A stretch of 5,354 nt of DNA from an uncultured Gloeocapsa sp. (GCA_937930495.1 CALGKL010000009.1:1-5354), one strand, 5' to 3'; shown: positions 1 through 5,106, numbered from the stretch's first letter. Program-made: numbers and translations. The notes: generated by a model not told the origin, from the letters alone.

Positions 1-963
1 TATTTTTTCGGCTTGAAGCTGAAATTCTTTGAGAAATTGACGTATTGAACCTACGCCATTACCAATTTGGGGATAATCTTCGTAGGCTGATTCTGGTGGT
101 AATTCTCTTTGGGCGATCAAATACCACTCATCTGCTAACCACGCAAAACGGGTTCCGTATTGCTTGATCAATTTCTCTTGTATTTTTTCGACTTGGGCGA
201 TTACTTCTTGTGCTTTATCTTTGGTTACAGGGGTTAACTCATCTTCCGGGGGACGAAACCTGGTTAATCCCACGGGTACTACTGCTGCTGATAGGACCGC
301 GGGAATTTCTCCACGATGAAAACTACTTAAATCTAATAGGGTTGTTTCTAGGTGTTTTCCGTCGTTGATTCCTGGACAAACTACTACTTGAGCATGAATG
401 GAAAGGCGCTTTTCTCGAAACCACTGTAATTGTTCTAAAATTTGACCGGCGCGCTCATTTTTGAGTAATCTAATCCTAATATCTGGCTCTGTGGCGTGTA
501 CAGATACGTATAAGGGTGATAAGCGCATTTGTTCGATTCTTTGCCATTCTTTTTGAGTCAGATTGGTTAAGGTTAAATAACTTCCATACAAAAAGCTGAG
601 ACGGTAATCATCGTCTTTGAGGTAAAGACTATCTCTTTTTCCCGGGGGTTGTTGATCGATAAAACAAAAAGGACAACGATTGTTACATTGAATTAAACCA
701 TCAAATAGGGCTGTTTCAAATTCTAACCCTAAGTCTTCGTCATAATCTTTCTCGATTTCGATTAGGTGTTTTTTCCCTTTGTTGTCTAATACTTCTACAA
801 CGAGAAATTCATCAGCACAAAGATATTGATAGTCAATCAAATCTCTAGGAGATGTTCCATTGATACTAACTATGGCGTCTCCTACTTCAAAGCCGATCTC
901 TTCAGCAATGGAGTTGGGAATAATTTGGCTGATCCGCGCAGGTTTAGTAGCGGTTTTACTCAT
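1..963 (-). CDS. PDZ/radical SAM/DUF512 family protein, 3' end cut off
   Basis: Reading leftwards from ATG at 963, 321 codons stay open to the window edge, so the C-terminus is missing. Residues 8-60 form a PDZ-like domain (IIPNSIAEEIGFEVGD, then IVSING). A Cys-rich motif follows, CNNRCPFCF, with Cys93, Cys97 and Cys100 in the CX3CX2C spacing that binds the radical SAM 4Fe-4S cluster. Next come VSVHAT (153-158) and VVVCPGIND (193-201), typical of this family, then the beginning of the DUF512 region (about 220 on, with GLTRFRPPE). This order matches the cyanobacterial FeS oxidoreductase-like family (TIGR03279 type), which from memory is about 430-450 residues long, so roughly a quarter is absent here. 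The reaction is unknown; a radical SAM chemistry on an unidentified substrate is inferred from the cluster motif. An in-frame TAA lies 21 nt upstream of the ATG with no other start between, which fixes the start. No strong Shine-Dalgarno is visible. Confidence 0.93.
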   Translation of the reverse strand, partial: MSKTATKPARISQIIPNSIAEEIGFEVGDAIVSINGTSPRDLIDYQYLCADEFLVVEVLDNKGKKHLIEIEKDYDEDLGLEFETALFDGLIQCNNRCPFCFIDQQPPGKRDSLYLKDDDYRLSFLYGSYLTLTNLTQKEWQRIEQMRLSPLYVSVHATEPDIRIRLLKNERAGQILEQLQWFREKRLSIHAQVVVCPGINDGKHLETTLLDLSSFHRGEIPAVLSAAVVPVGLTRFRPPEDELTPVTKDKAQEVIAQVEKIQEKLIKQYGTRFAWLADEWYLIAQRELPPESAYEDYPQIGNGVGSIRQFLKEFQLQAEKI

Positions 964-1207
964 AGTTTCTAGTGTTTGTCTTTATATTTTAAAGGAAACC
1001 TTTGGTGATTTTTAATAATTTCTTTACTTAAATCAATGTCTAAATTTGGCCAATATTTGTTTAATTGTAGCATCAGCAAATCCAAATACCCTTAGATAAC
1101 ACATGAGTTACTTCAAATGCCAACTTAAGCCAAAATTGAGTCTCTTCCTTCTGAAAAAACAGTAGGACTCATTGAAAATCTATTTTAAATAAATTGAATT
1201 ATCTAAT
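964..1207. other. AT-rich intergenic region, possible gene remnant
   Basis: This stretch lies between uppP (stop at 1208) and the start of the radical SAM gene, both on the minus strand. On that strand, ATG at 1172 opens MSPTVF and stops after 15 codons. A second frame carries FFQKEETQFWLK and runs on to LSKGIWIC before a stop. A third short frame, ATG 1073 to stop 969, gives 34 residues starting MLQLNKYWPN. MSPTVF followed by an FWL motif faintly recalls the start of DUF4160-type toxin-antitoxin-associated proteins, but the match is from memory and broken across frames. It may equally be ordinary spacer. No convincing terminator for uppP and no clear promoter for the radical SAM gene were seen. 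Confidence 0.25.
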
Positions 1208-2143
1208 CTAATTAGGAATCAACTTAGTACCAACTCCAACCAAGATAGCTAACCCAAAAATCAGACGATACCAAACGAATATCCAAGTATCCTTAGTCTG
1301 GAGATACTTAATTAACCAGGCGATCGCCAAATAAGAAAATATTCCCGAAGAAATTAAACCGATAATCACTGAGATAATTTCACTTTGGGCTATTCCTTGG
1401 CTGAGGACGTCTTTCAATTCTACTATCCCGGCGATCGTAATCGCTGGTATTCCTAGTAAAAAGGAGAAACGTGCGGCTGTTGACCTTTCTAAATTCCCAA
1501 ATAATCCCGCCGTAATCGTTGAGCCTGAACGAGATACACCGGGAATTAAAGCTAAGGTTTGGGCTATTCCCATCCAAATACCATCTTTTATCCTCAATTC
1601 CTCAAAATTCCGTTTATGTTGACTGAATTTCTCGGCTAAGGCTAATAGTAAGGACATGACTATCGAAGCAATAGCGATCGCCGTCATACTCCTGAAAGGA
1701 GAATTATCTAAATCCTCGACTAACAATTTTAACCCTAATCCCACCAGACAAATTGGGATTGTGCCTAATCCTATCCCCATTGCTAAACGAAAGTCCAAAG
1801 ACTGATAGTCCGATGTCCGAATCCCTTGGAACATTCCTAAGCAAATTTCCCTAAGATCTTGCCAAAAATACCAAATTACTGCTACTATGCTGCCTAGTTG
1901 AATAATCGCCGTAAAAGTGACTCCCGGATCTCCCCACCCTATAGCTACGGGGATAGCTTTTAAATGTGCTGTACTACTTATGGGTAAGAATTCGGTTAAT
2001 CCTTGGATCATCCCCAGTATAACTGCTTGAAACCAGTTTATCTGTTGGGTTGTTGTCGTAGTTTCTGTGCCTAAAGCTAATTTTGGTGTTAAACTCAAAC
2101 TTAGTCCTAAATAAAAGTATAAAAGTTTGTTTAGTTTCTTCAT
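1208..2143 (-). CDS. uppP: undecaprenyl-diphosphatase UppP (BacA family)
   Basis: This integral membrane enzyme removes one phosphate from undecaprenyl diphosphate (EC 3.6.1.27), regenerating the C55 lipid carrier for peptidoglycan and surface polysaccharide assembly; family members also give bacitracin resistance. Both signature motifs are present: GLTEFLPISSTAHL at 48-61 (Glu51 and His60 correspond to E. coli Glu21 and His30) and PGVSRSGST at 201-209 (Arg205 corresponds to Arg174). Gln47 sits where E. coli has Glu17, a substitution I believe is common in the family. Several hydrophobic segments follow to the end, giving the multi-helix profile expected. At 311 residues it is longer than the usual roughly 270, because an N-terminal extension precedes the first catalytic helix: a basic start, a hydrophobic stretch (8-20), a possible signal peptidase site near ALG-TE (23-27) and five or six threonines. 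The only other in-frame Met codons (residue 45 on) would cut into the catalytic motif, so ATG 2143 is kept, although its Shine-Dalgarno spacing is poor. A HIP1 site lies at each of 1320 and 1674. Confidence 0.95.
   Translation of the reverse strand: MKKLNKLLYFYLGLSLSLTPKLALGTETTTTTQQINWFQAVILGMIQGLTEFLPISSTAHLKAIPVAIGWGDPGVTFTAIIQLGSIVAVIWYFWQDLREICLGMFQGIRTSDYQSLDFRLAMGIGLGTIPICLVGLGLKLLVEDLDNSPFRSMTAIAIASIVMSLLLALAEKFSQHKRNFEELRIKDGIWMGIAQTLALIPGVSRSGSTITAGLFGNLERSTAARFSFLLGIPAITIAGIVELKDVLSQGIAQSEIISVIIGLISSGIFSYLAIAWLIKYLQTKDTWIFVWYRLIFGLAILVGVGTKLIPN
1320..1327. repeat. HIP1 palindrome GCGATCGC
   Basis: This copy lies inside uppP and is the extended form GGCGATCGCC (1319-1328). HIP1 octamers are strongly over-represented in many cyanobacterial genomes, so they support the host assignment. 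Further copies are at 1674-1681, 4193-4200 and 4893-4900. Confidence 0.9.
1674..1681. repeat. HIP1 palindrome GCGATCGC
   Basis: Exact octamer within uppP, in the region coding for residues around 155-157 (Ala-Ile-Ala). Confidence 0.9.
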
Positions 2144-2160
2144 CCCGACTCATTGTACTT

Positions 2161-2168
2161 TCTCTCCT
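2161..2168 (-). promoter_or_regulatory. Shine-Dalgarno-like AGGAGAGA upstream of uppP
   Basis: On the minus strand AGGAGAGA is the strongest ribosome-binding sequence near any gene here. It ends 17 nt before the uppP ATG at 2143, which is too far for usual spacing, but only 7 nt before another ATG at 2153 that is in a different frame. That frame (MSRDEETKQT...) ends after 59 codons at 1974 and does not look like a known protein. Confidence 0.55.
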
Positions 2169-2177
2169 AAAATATAC

Positions 2178-2196
2178 AAAAAAAAACATTTTTTTT
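2178..2196. repeat. A9-CA-T8 homopolymer inverted repeat
   Basis: Nine A, then CA, then eight T on the plus strand form an eight-base-pair A/T-only inverted repeat in the 95-bp gap between the phosphoribosyltransferase stop and uppP. It lacks a GC stem, so it is a poor intrinsic terminator. It could instead be an AT-rich upstream element or simply a slippage-prone tract. Confidence 0.6.
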
Positions 2197-2238
2197 AAAT
2201 TTAATTCTCTACGAATGCAGGGATCTCTAACATTTCTC

Positions 2239-2733
2239 TCATAAATCATCGGGCTTCATTTGCTCATAACGCTCAAAAGGTTGATGAATCCAGGGGTTAT
2301 CGGGGAGATAATCAACATAATAATCAGGAGTAATGACACTAGCACCTTTTACCCAAATTACCGCGGTACGAATCTCTTCCACTTCTTGAGGGAAATTAGT
2401 TGACAACCAATCCAAACTATATCGTAAACTGACTCCCGAATCAGCTAAATCATCCACCAACAAGACTTTATTACCTAATTTAGGCTCAAGATTTAATAAT
2501 TGCTCTGCAATCCTAATCTCTCCTCTAGTGCGATTGCCATCACCCCCATAGGATTTAGCGTAGAGAATAGCCAGGGGTTGGTCAAAAAGACGACAAAAAA
2601 TATCCCCAATTCTTAACCCACCTTTGGCAATACAAACAATTTGATTAAAATCCCAACCAGATTGATAAATTTTACGAGCGAGAATTTCAATTTTCTGGTG
2701 GTAATCAGACCAAGAGATATATAAATCAGACAT
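2239..2733 (-). CDS. phosphoribosyltransferase, xanthine-guanine (Gpt)-like
   Basis: This is a type I phosphoribosyltransferase of 164 residues when started at ATG 2733. The PRPP-binding loop is VDDLADSG (93-100). AKGGL (36-40) matches the N-terminal loop of the fold. The C-terminal part, DYYVDYLPDNPWIHQPFE (137-154), resembles the E. coli Gpt stretch VDDYVVDIPQDTWIEQPWD, which points to a 6-oxopurine base substrate. It would join xanthine or guanine to PRPP to make the nucleotide (purine salvage), in the cytoplasm. The exact base is not proven, so no symbol is given. The frame is open to 2772, but codons upstream of 2745 lie in the terminator of the neighbouring gene and read MKRVGCFFI, unlike the family. 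ATG 2733 (MSDLYISW) is therefore preferred; ATG 2745 is possible. The terminator just upstream suggests its own promoter, although little space is left for one. uppP follows 95 bp downstream on the same strand and could be co-transcribed. Confidence 0.85.
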   Translation of the reverse strand: MSDLYISWSDYHQKIEILARKIYQSGWDFNQIVCIAKGGLRIGDIFCRLFDQPLAILYAKSYGGDGNRTRGEIRIAEQLLNLEPKLGNKVLLVDDLADSGVSLRYSLDWLSTNFPQEVEEIRTAVIWVKGASVITPDYYVDYLPDNPWIHQPFERYEQMKPDDL

Positions 2734-2744
2734 TGTTGTAATCA

Positions 2745-2782
2745 TAATAAAAAAACAACCTACTCTTTTCAAGAGGTTGTTT
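2745..2782 (-). terminator. intrinsic terminator of the PEP-CTERM gene
   Basis: Nine-base arms AAACAACCT (2753-2761) and AGGTTGTTT (2774-2782) enclose a 12-nt loop. Read on the minus strand, the hairpin is followed by seven T (2755-2749) and then ATTATT. It begins about 22 nt after the stop of the gene at 2804, as expected for its Rho-independent terminator. The plus strand lacks a good T run after the stem. Confidence 0.75.
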
Positions 2783-2803
2783 AACTTTAATTATTTTAGC
2801 TAT

Positions 2804-3799
2804 TTAACGCTTATTTTTAGACTTGCGCCAAATCAATCCAGATCCTAATAGGAGAGAGCCCAAAATAGAGGTAGGTTCAGGAATGGGCTCGGGTTGAGGA
2901 TCAATAGGGGGATCGGGATCAGGATCGGGAATGGGTTCGGGATCGGGTTCGGGTTCAGGATCGGGAATGGGTTCGGGATCGGGTTCGGGTTCGGGATCGG
3001 GAATGGGTTCGGGATCGGGTTCGGGTTCAGGATCGGGAGGTTGAACCTCACCATTACGTACTTCAAAGACGTAACGACCATCTAAATCGCTATTACGACG
3101 ATTACCAATCAAACGAGTATCAGCAGGACCACCATCGAGAAAAGCACCGTTAACCGCGGAACCGGGTAATTCAAAAGAAGTCCCCTGACCATTAGAATAA
3201 CCGACTCTAGCAGAGCTACCACCTAAACCACTGGAGTTACCATCGCTAGCTTCACCGGTTTCCCAGAGAATTTGTTCGTAGTTAAACTCAAAGTCAAAAT
3301 TTCCAGCACCAGTATCAGAGCGATCGATCATCACCAACTGGAATTTATTGAGAGGGTTCGCTCTCTCATCAAAAAACCCTACTCCTGCTCCATCCCAGTT
3401 AACACCAAAAGCACTGCGCCCACCTACATTTCCTTGACCGTAGGTAACTTCAGCGGAAGCAGGGTTCCTGGTATCTACGTCAGCGAAAAAGGGAGCAATA
3501 ATCTGTCTACCAGTTGAATTTAAATCAAAAGGAGTATATGTCGGCAGAGCTTCGTCAAAAGTAACGTTACCGTTATTATTAACGTATAGTTGGTTACGAC
3601 TTACACCAAAGAAATTAGCCGTAAAACCAATATCTACTAAATCTGTAGACAAATCATCATTTCTAGGGAGAGTATTACTATTAAATCCTGGCCTGATAAC
3701 AGCGGCTTCTGCCTGATGAGGATTGATGTAAGCATCAACAAACAGCACAGAAGAGCCGATTAAGACCAAAGAGGATATTTGTGAAAATCTCTTATTCAT
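2804..3799 (-). CDS. exported NIDO-domain protein with PEP-CTERM sorting signal
   Basis: From ATG 3799 the protein has 331 residues. Residues 1-32 are a signal peptide (MNKR, hydrophobic core 8-22, likely cut near AEA-AV). A nidogen-like (NIDO) domain spans about 70-225, with VNNNGNVTF (73-81), PFFADVDTR (103-111), FGVNWDG (131-137) and [18 protein letters not shown] (157-174). Residues 253-307 are a linker of alternating Pro with Glu/Asp/Ile, including three 12-residue repeats. The tail is a PEP-CTERM signal: PEPTSILG (307-314), a hydrophobic helix and the basic end RKSKNKR. Such proteins are exported by Sec, then handled by an exosortase (none in this window) for anchoring or release at the surface, often with exopolysaccharide. 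The role of this member is unknown; NIDO domains suggest adhesion or matrix. GTG 3823 would add eight residues (MRLKFLLP), but ATG 3799 gives the standard signal peptide and lies about 34 nt from a predicted transcription start. A promoter lies upstream and a terminator downstream, so it looks monocistronic. Confidence 0.88.
   Translation of the reverse strand: MNKRFSQISSLVLIGSSVLFVDAYINPHQAEAAVIRPGFNSNTLPRNDDLSTDLVDIGFTANFFGVSRNQLYVNNNGNVTFDEALPTYTPFDLNSTGRQIIAPFFADVDTRNPASAEVTYGQGNVGGRSAFGVNWDGAGVGFFDERANPLNKFQLVMIDRSDTGAGNFDFEFNYEQILWETGEASDGNSSGLGGSSARVGYSNGQGTSFELPGSAVNGAFLDGGPADTRLIGNRRNSDLDGRYVFEVRNGEVQPPDPEPEPDPEPIPDPEPEPDPEPIPDPEPEPDPEPIPDPDPDPPIDPQPEPIPEPTSILGSLLLGSGLIWRKSKNKR
2922..3029. 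repeat. three tandem 36-bp repeats coding the Pro-rich linker
   Basis: Near-identical units start at 2922, 2958 and 2994, each beginning GGATCGGGAATGGGTTC on the plus strand and differing at one base near the end. A partial fourth follows at 3030. On the minus strand they encode a 12-residue Pro-Glu/Asp/Ile unit. Within each unit GGG recurs every 6 bp, so a shorter 6-bp periodicity underlies the 36-bp one. Copy number could vary by slippage. Confidence 0.9.
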
Positions 3800-3839
3800 T
3801 GGTAGTAAGAATTTAAGTCTCACTAACTTTTAACACAAA

Positions 3840-3868
3840 ATTATCTTGAAATCAATTATCTTTACCAA
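3840..3868 (-). promoter_or_regulatory. predicted sigma-70 promoter of the PEP-CTERM gene
   Basis: On the minus strand, TTGGTA (3868-3863) and GATAAT (3845-3840) are 17 nt apart and match the -35 and -10 consensus at 4 and 5 of 6 positions. This would put the transcription start near 3833, leaving a leader of about 34 nt before ATG 3799. The DNA is AT-rich, so chance matches are possible. Confidence 0.5.
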
Positions 3869-3881
3869 ATCTTTAAAGATT
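3868..3881. promoter_or_regulatory. 14-bp perfect palindrome, possible operator
   Basis: AATCTTTAAAGATT is a perfect palindrome that abuts and overlaps by one base the predicted -35 box of the PEP-CTERM gene, flanked on both sides by ACCA. A dimeric regulator could bind here. No known regulator consensus was recognised, and AT-rich palindromes also arise by chance. Confidence 0.4.
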
Positions 3882-3956
3882 ACCATATTTTCTAACAGGG
3901 CACTGGAAAATAACTAGTAGGCTTAGCATTACTATCCTCAGTAAATTTACAGACAA

Positions 3957-3981
3957 GGCGCAAATTTTGCGCCCATTTTTT
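3957..3981 (+). terminator. GC-rich hairpin with T-tract on the plus strand
   Basis: GGCGCAAATTTTGCGCC (3957-3973) is an inverted repeat with a six-base GC-rich stem, extendable to eight. On the plus strand it is followed by CA and six T (3976-3981), the form of an intrinsic terminator. Yet no plus-strand gene precedes it: both neighbours are on the minus strand. On the minus strand it sits 20 nt after the DUF3318 stop, with an A-run before the stem and only a weak T-run after (TTGTCTGT). It may work for DUF3318 despite this, in both directions, or end an unseen plus-strand RNA. Confidence 0.5.
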
Positions 3982-3993
3982 GAGAATTAAACC

Positions 3994-4647
3994 TTAGTTA
4001 ATTTCGCGAATAGTTTCTCCTGAGGATTCCATTTGGGCTTTAGCTTTATTAGCACTACGTCGCAAAGCTTGTAAACGTTCATCGTAAATTTTGCGTTGAC
4101 GACGATTGGGAGTTTGTTCGATCAAAGTTTTTAAAGCACTCCCTAGACTTTTATAAGCATTACGCAGAGAATAACCAAAACGGGTAGCTAAAGCGATCGC
4201 CTTTTCGTCAGCTTCGATCATTTCGCGGATTTGTTTTTCGCCGTTATTCTTTTGCCAAAGTCGATAACCGGAAATACCACAAAGTGCTAGAGCGAGTAAT
4301 AATAATAAACCATCCTGTACCCAAAGTTCACCAACCGCACCTCCTAAACCAATGGCTAAAGCAGCCATTTCCCAGCCCTCTCGGGGAATGGTATCATTTT
4401 GAATACGAGCTACCTCGTGCCAAAAGAGTAAATTACGTTGATCTATGGCTAAATTTTCCCATTTACTTAAATCTACTTGTATTTCCACCTCGTCCTTACC
4501 AATTTCCTCACAGCGAATCAAAGGAGGGTTAACATCGGTACTCGCTTCTACCATTACCCAACTTTGTAATTCAGGGGGTAATAGTGTTTTCAAGCGACGT
4601 AGTTCGCTCATTTCGGCTCGGGCGGAAGCTGTTGCATAAGATGTCAT
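3994..4647 (-). CDS. DUF3318 family membrane protein
   Basis: This 217-residue protein matches the cyanobacterial DUF3318 family, whose function is unknown to me. A soluble N-terminal part (1-90) contains SELRRLKTLLPPELQSWV (14-31) and the block FWHEVARIQNDTIPREGWE (75-93). Two closely spaced hydrophobic helices follow (about 94-108 and 112-130), predicted to form a membrane hairpin. A long charged, mostly helical C-terminal part (133-210) starts KQIREMIEADEKAIALATRFGYS and ends in a Lys/Arg/Gln-rich region. The order HExxx, membrane hairpin, then ExxEAD..A is reminiscent of M48 peptidases such as HtpX, but the second zinc histidine is replaced by Arg (HEVAR), so catalysis is unlikely. The gene diverges from the small membrane protein at 4708 across a 60-bp gap. 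ATG 4647 is only one base from a TATAAT; if that is the -10 box, ATG 4611 (MSELRRLK) is an alternative start. A HIP1 site lies at 4193. Confidence 0.85.
   Translation of the reverse strand: MTSYATASARAEMSELRRLKTLLPPELQSWVMVEASTDVNPPLIRCEEIGKDEVEIQVDLSKWENLAIDQRNLLFWHEVARIQNDTIPREGWEMAALAIGLGGAVGELWVQDGLLLLLALALCGISGYRLWQKNNGEKQIREMIEADEKAIALATRFGYSLRNAYKSLGSALKTLIEQTPNRRQRKIYDERLQALRRSANKAKAQMESSGETIREIN
4193..4200. repeat. HIP1 palindrome GCGATCGC
   Basis: Exact octamer within the DUF3318 gene, in the region coding for Ala-Ile-Ala near residues 150-152. Confidence 0.9.
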
Positions 4648-4648
4648 A

Positions 4649-4676
4649 ATTATAGCCTAGGTTACACTAATCACAA
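4649..4676 (-). promoter_or_regulatory. predicted sigma-70 promoter of the DUF3318 gene
   Basis: On the minus strand TTGTGA (4676-4671) and a perfect TATAAT (4654-4649) are 16 nt apart. The -10 box lies one base before ATG 4647, so a normal start site would fall about codon 2. Either the message is leaderless or nearly so with another start site, or translation begins at ATG 4611, or the real promoter lies further upstream. Confidence 0.45.
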
Positions 4677-4700
4677 GTACTATCTAATTTTTATCATAAC

Positions 4701-4706
4701 TATAAT
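4701..4706 (+). promoter_or_regulatory. TATAAT directly before the small membrane protein ATG
   Basis: A perfect TATAAT is separated by a single C from ATG 4708. No acceptable -35 box was found 16-19 nt upstream (TACTAT at 4678 matches poorly). A second -10-like TATCAT is at 4692-4697. The arrangement mirrors that of the divergent DUF3318 gene. Confidence 0.3.
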
Positions 4707-4707
4707 C

Positions 4708-5097
4708 ATGGAACGCGGTTTATTCTGGTTACCCCTACTGTTATTATTTAGTTGGTTAGCATGGGCAGGATGGAATGAATATCAAAAAGTTGAAGCTTAT
4801 CGCCGGTGGGCTGAGGAATTTGAACGCAGTAAATACGATATCTATGGAGTTTTAGGTATCAAAAATAATCAAATAACCTGGGGTAAACCCACGCGATCGC
4901 TCCCTAAAGACATACAAACCTTTTCTTTAACCACTGTCAGTTCCCTTAGTTTACTTCCTAATCTCCCCAAAGGTGGCGCTAGTCTGGAGTTTAAATTTCA
5001 CAATAGTACTGAAGTAGTAAGAATACCCTTTACTGAGCTATCTTTAGCCGAAAAATGGAACGATTATCTTCAAAATCTTTTAGTAACTGAATCTTAA
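4708..5097 (+). CDS. small membrane-anchored protein of unknown function
   Basis: The protein has 129 residues and I do not recognise its family. Residues 4-22 form one hydrophobic, Trp/Leu-rich segment (WLPLLLLFSWLAWAGW), an uncleaved anchor rather than a clear signal peptide. A charged helix follows (about 23-42, EAYRRWAEEFERSKYD). Residues 43-107 look like alternating beta strands (YGVLGIKNNQITWG; ASLEFKFHN; VVRIPF), and a final amphipathic helix spans 110-125. A beta-rich domain capped by a C-terminal helix would fit a PH-like fold, but that is only an inference from pattern. It is transcribed away from DUF3318 with a 60-bp shared upstream region, so the two may be co-regulated. The gene downstream begins 46 bp after the stop on the same strand. 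The HIP1 site at 4893 and codon use resemble the neighbours, giving no sign of transfer. Confidence 0.8.
   Translation: MERGLFWLPLLLLFSWLAWAGWNEYQKVEAYRRWAEEFERSKYDIYGVLGIKNNQITWGKPTRSLPKDIQTFSLTTVSSLSLLPNLPKGGASLEFKFHNSTEVVRIPFTELSLAEKWNDYLQNLLVTES
4893..4900. repeat. HIP1 palindrome GCGATCGC
   Basis: Exact octamer within the small membrane protein gene, coding for part of Thr-Arg-Ser-Leu at about residues 62-65. Confidence 0.9.
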
Positions 5098-5106
5098 TGT
5101 TAAGAT
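5091..5106. repeat. 16-bp inverted repeat across the stop codon
   Basis: ATCTTAA-TG-TTAAGAT has perfect seven-base arms and overlaps the TAA at 5095-5097. It is AT-rich with a two-base centre and no T-run after it, so it is more likely a protein-binding site or chance than a terminator. It lies about 40 bp upstream of the next gene. Confidence 0.4.

Noticed and set aside
1974..2249. 91-codon minus-strand frame overlapping the start of uppP and the end of the phosphoribosyltransferase
   Set aside because: It overlaps two well-supported genes in another frame and its peptide is rich in Arg, Asn and Thr without a recognisable domain. Only its internal ATG at 2153 is noted, because of the Shine-Dalgarno spacing.
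2922..3037. CRISPR-like direct repeats of 36 bp
   Set aside because: The units are directly adjacent with no spacers and encode an in-frame peptide repeat.
2845..3085. Two open frames opposite and beside the Pro-rich linker (Gly/Ile-rich on plus, Pro/Asn-rich on minus)
   Set aside because: They are by-products of the 36-bp repeat being free of stops in other frames. Their peptides are simple repeats with no start context, while the PEP-CTERM frame explains the DNA.
3272..3517. 81-codon plus-strand frame within the NIDO-domain gene
   Set aside because: It is antisense to a clear domain-coding region and shows no motif or ribosome-binding site.
3941..3950. Palindrome GTAAATTTAC
   Set aside because: A 10-bp AT-rich palindrome is expected by chance and its centre spacing does not fit an NtcA site (GTA-N8-TAC).
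4284..4639. Two plus-strand frames (82 and 64 codons) within the DUF3318 gene
   Set aside because: Both are antisense to a recognised family and carry no identifiable domain.
4660..4675. Possible CRP-type site in the divergent promoter region (right half TCACA)
   Set aside because: The left half matches TGTGA at only three of five positions, which is too weak to call a site.
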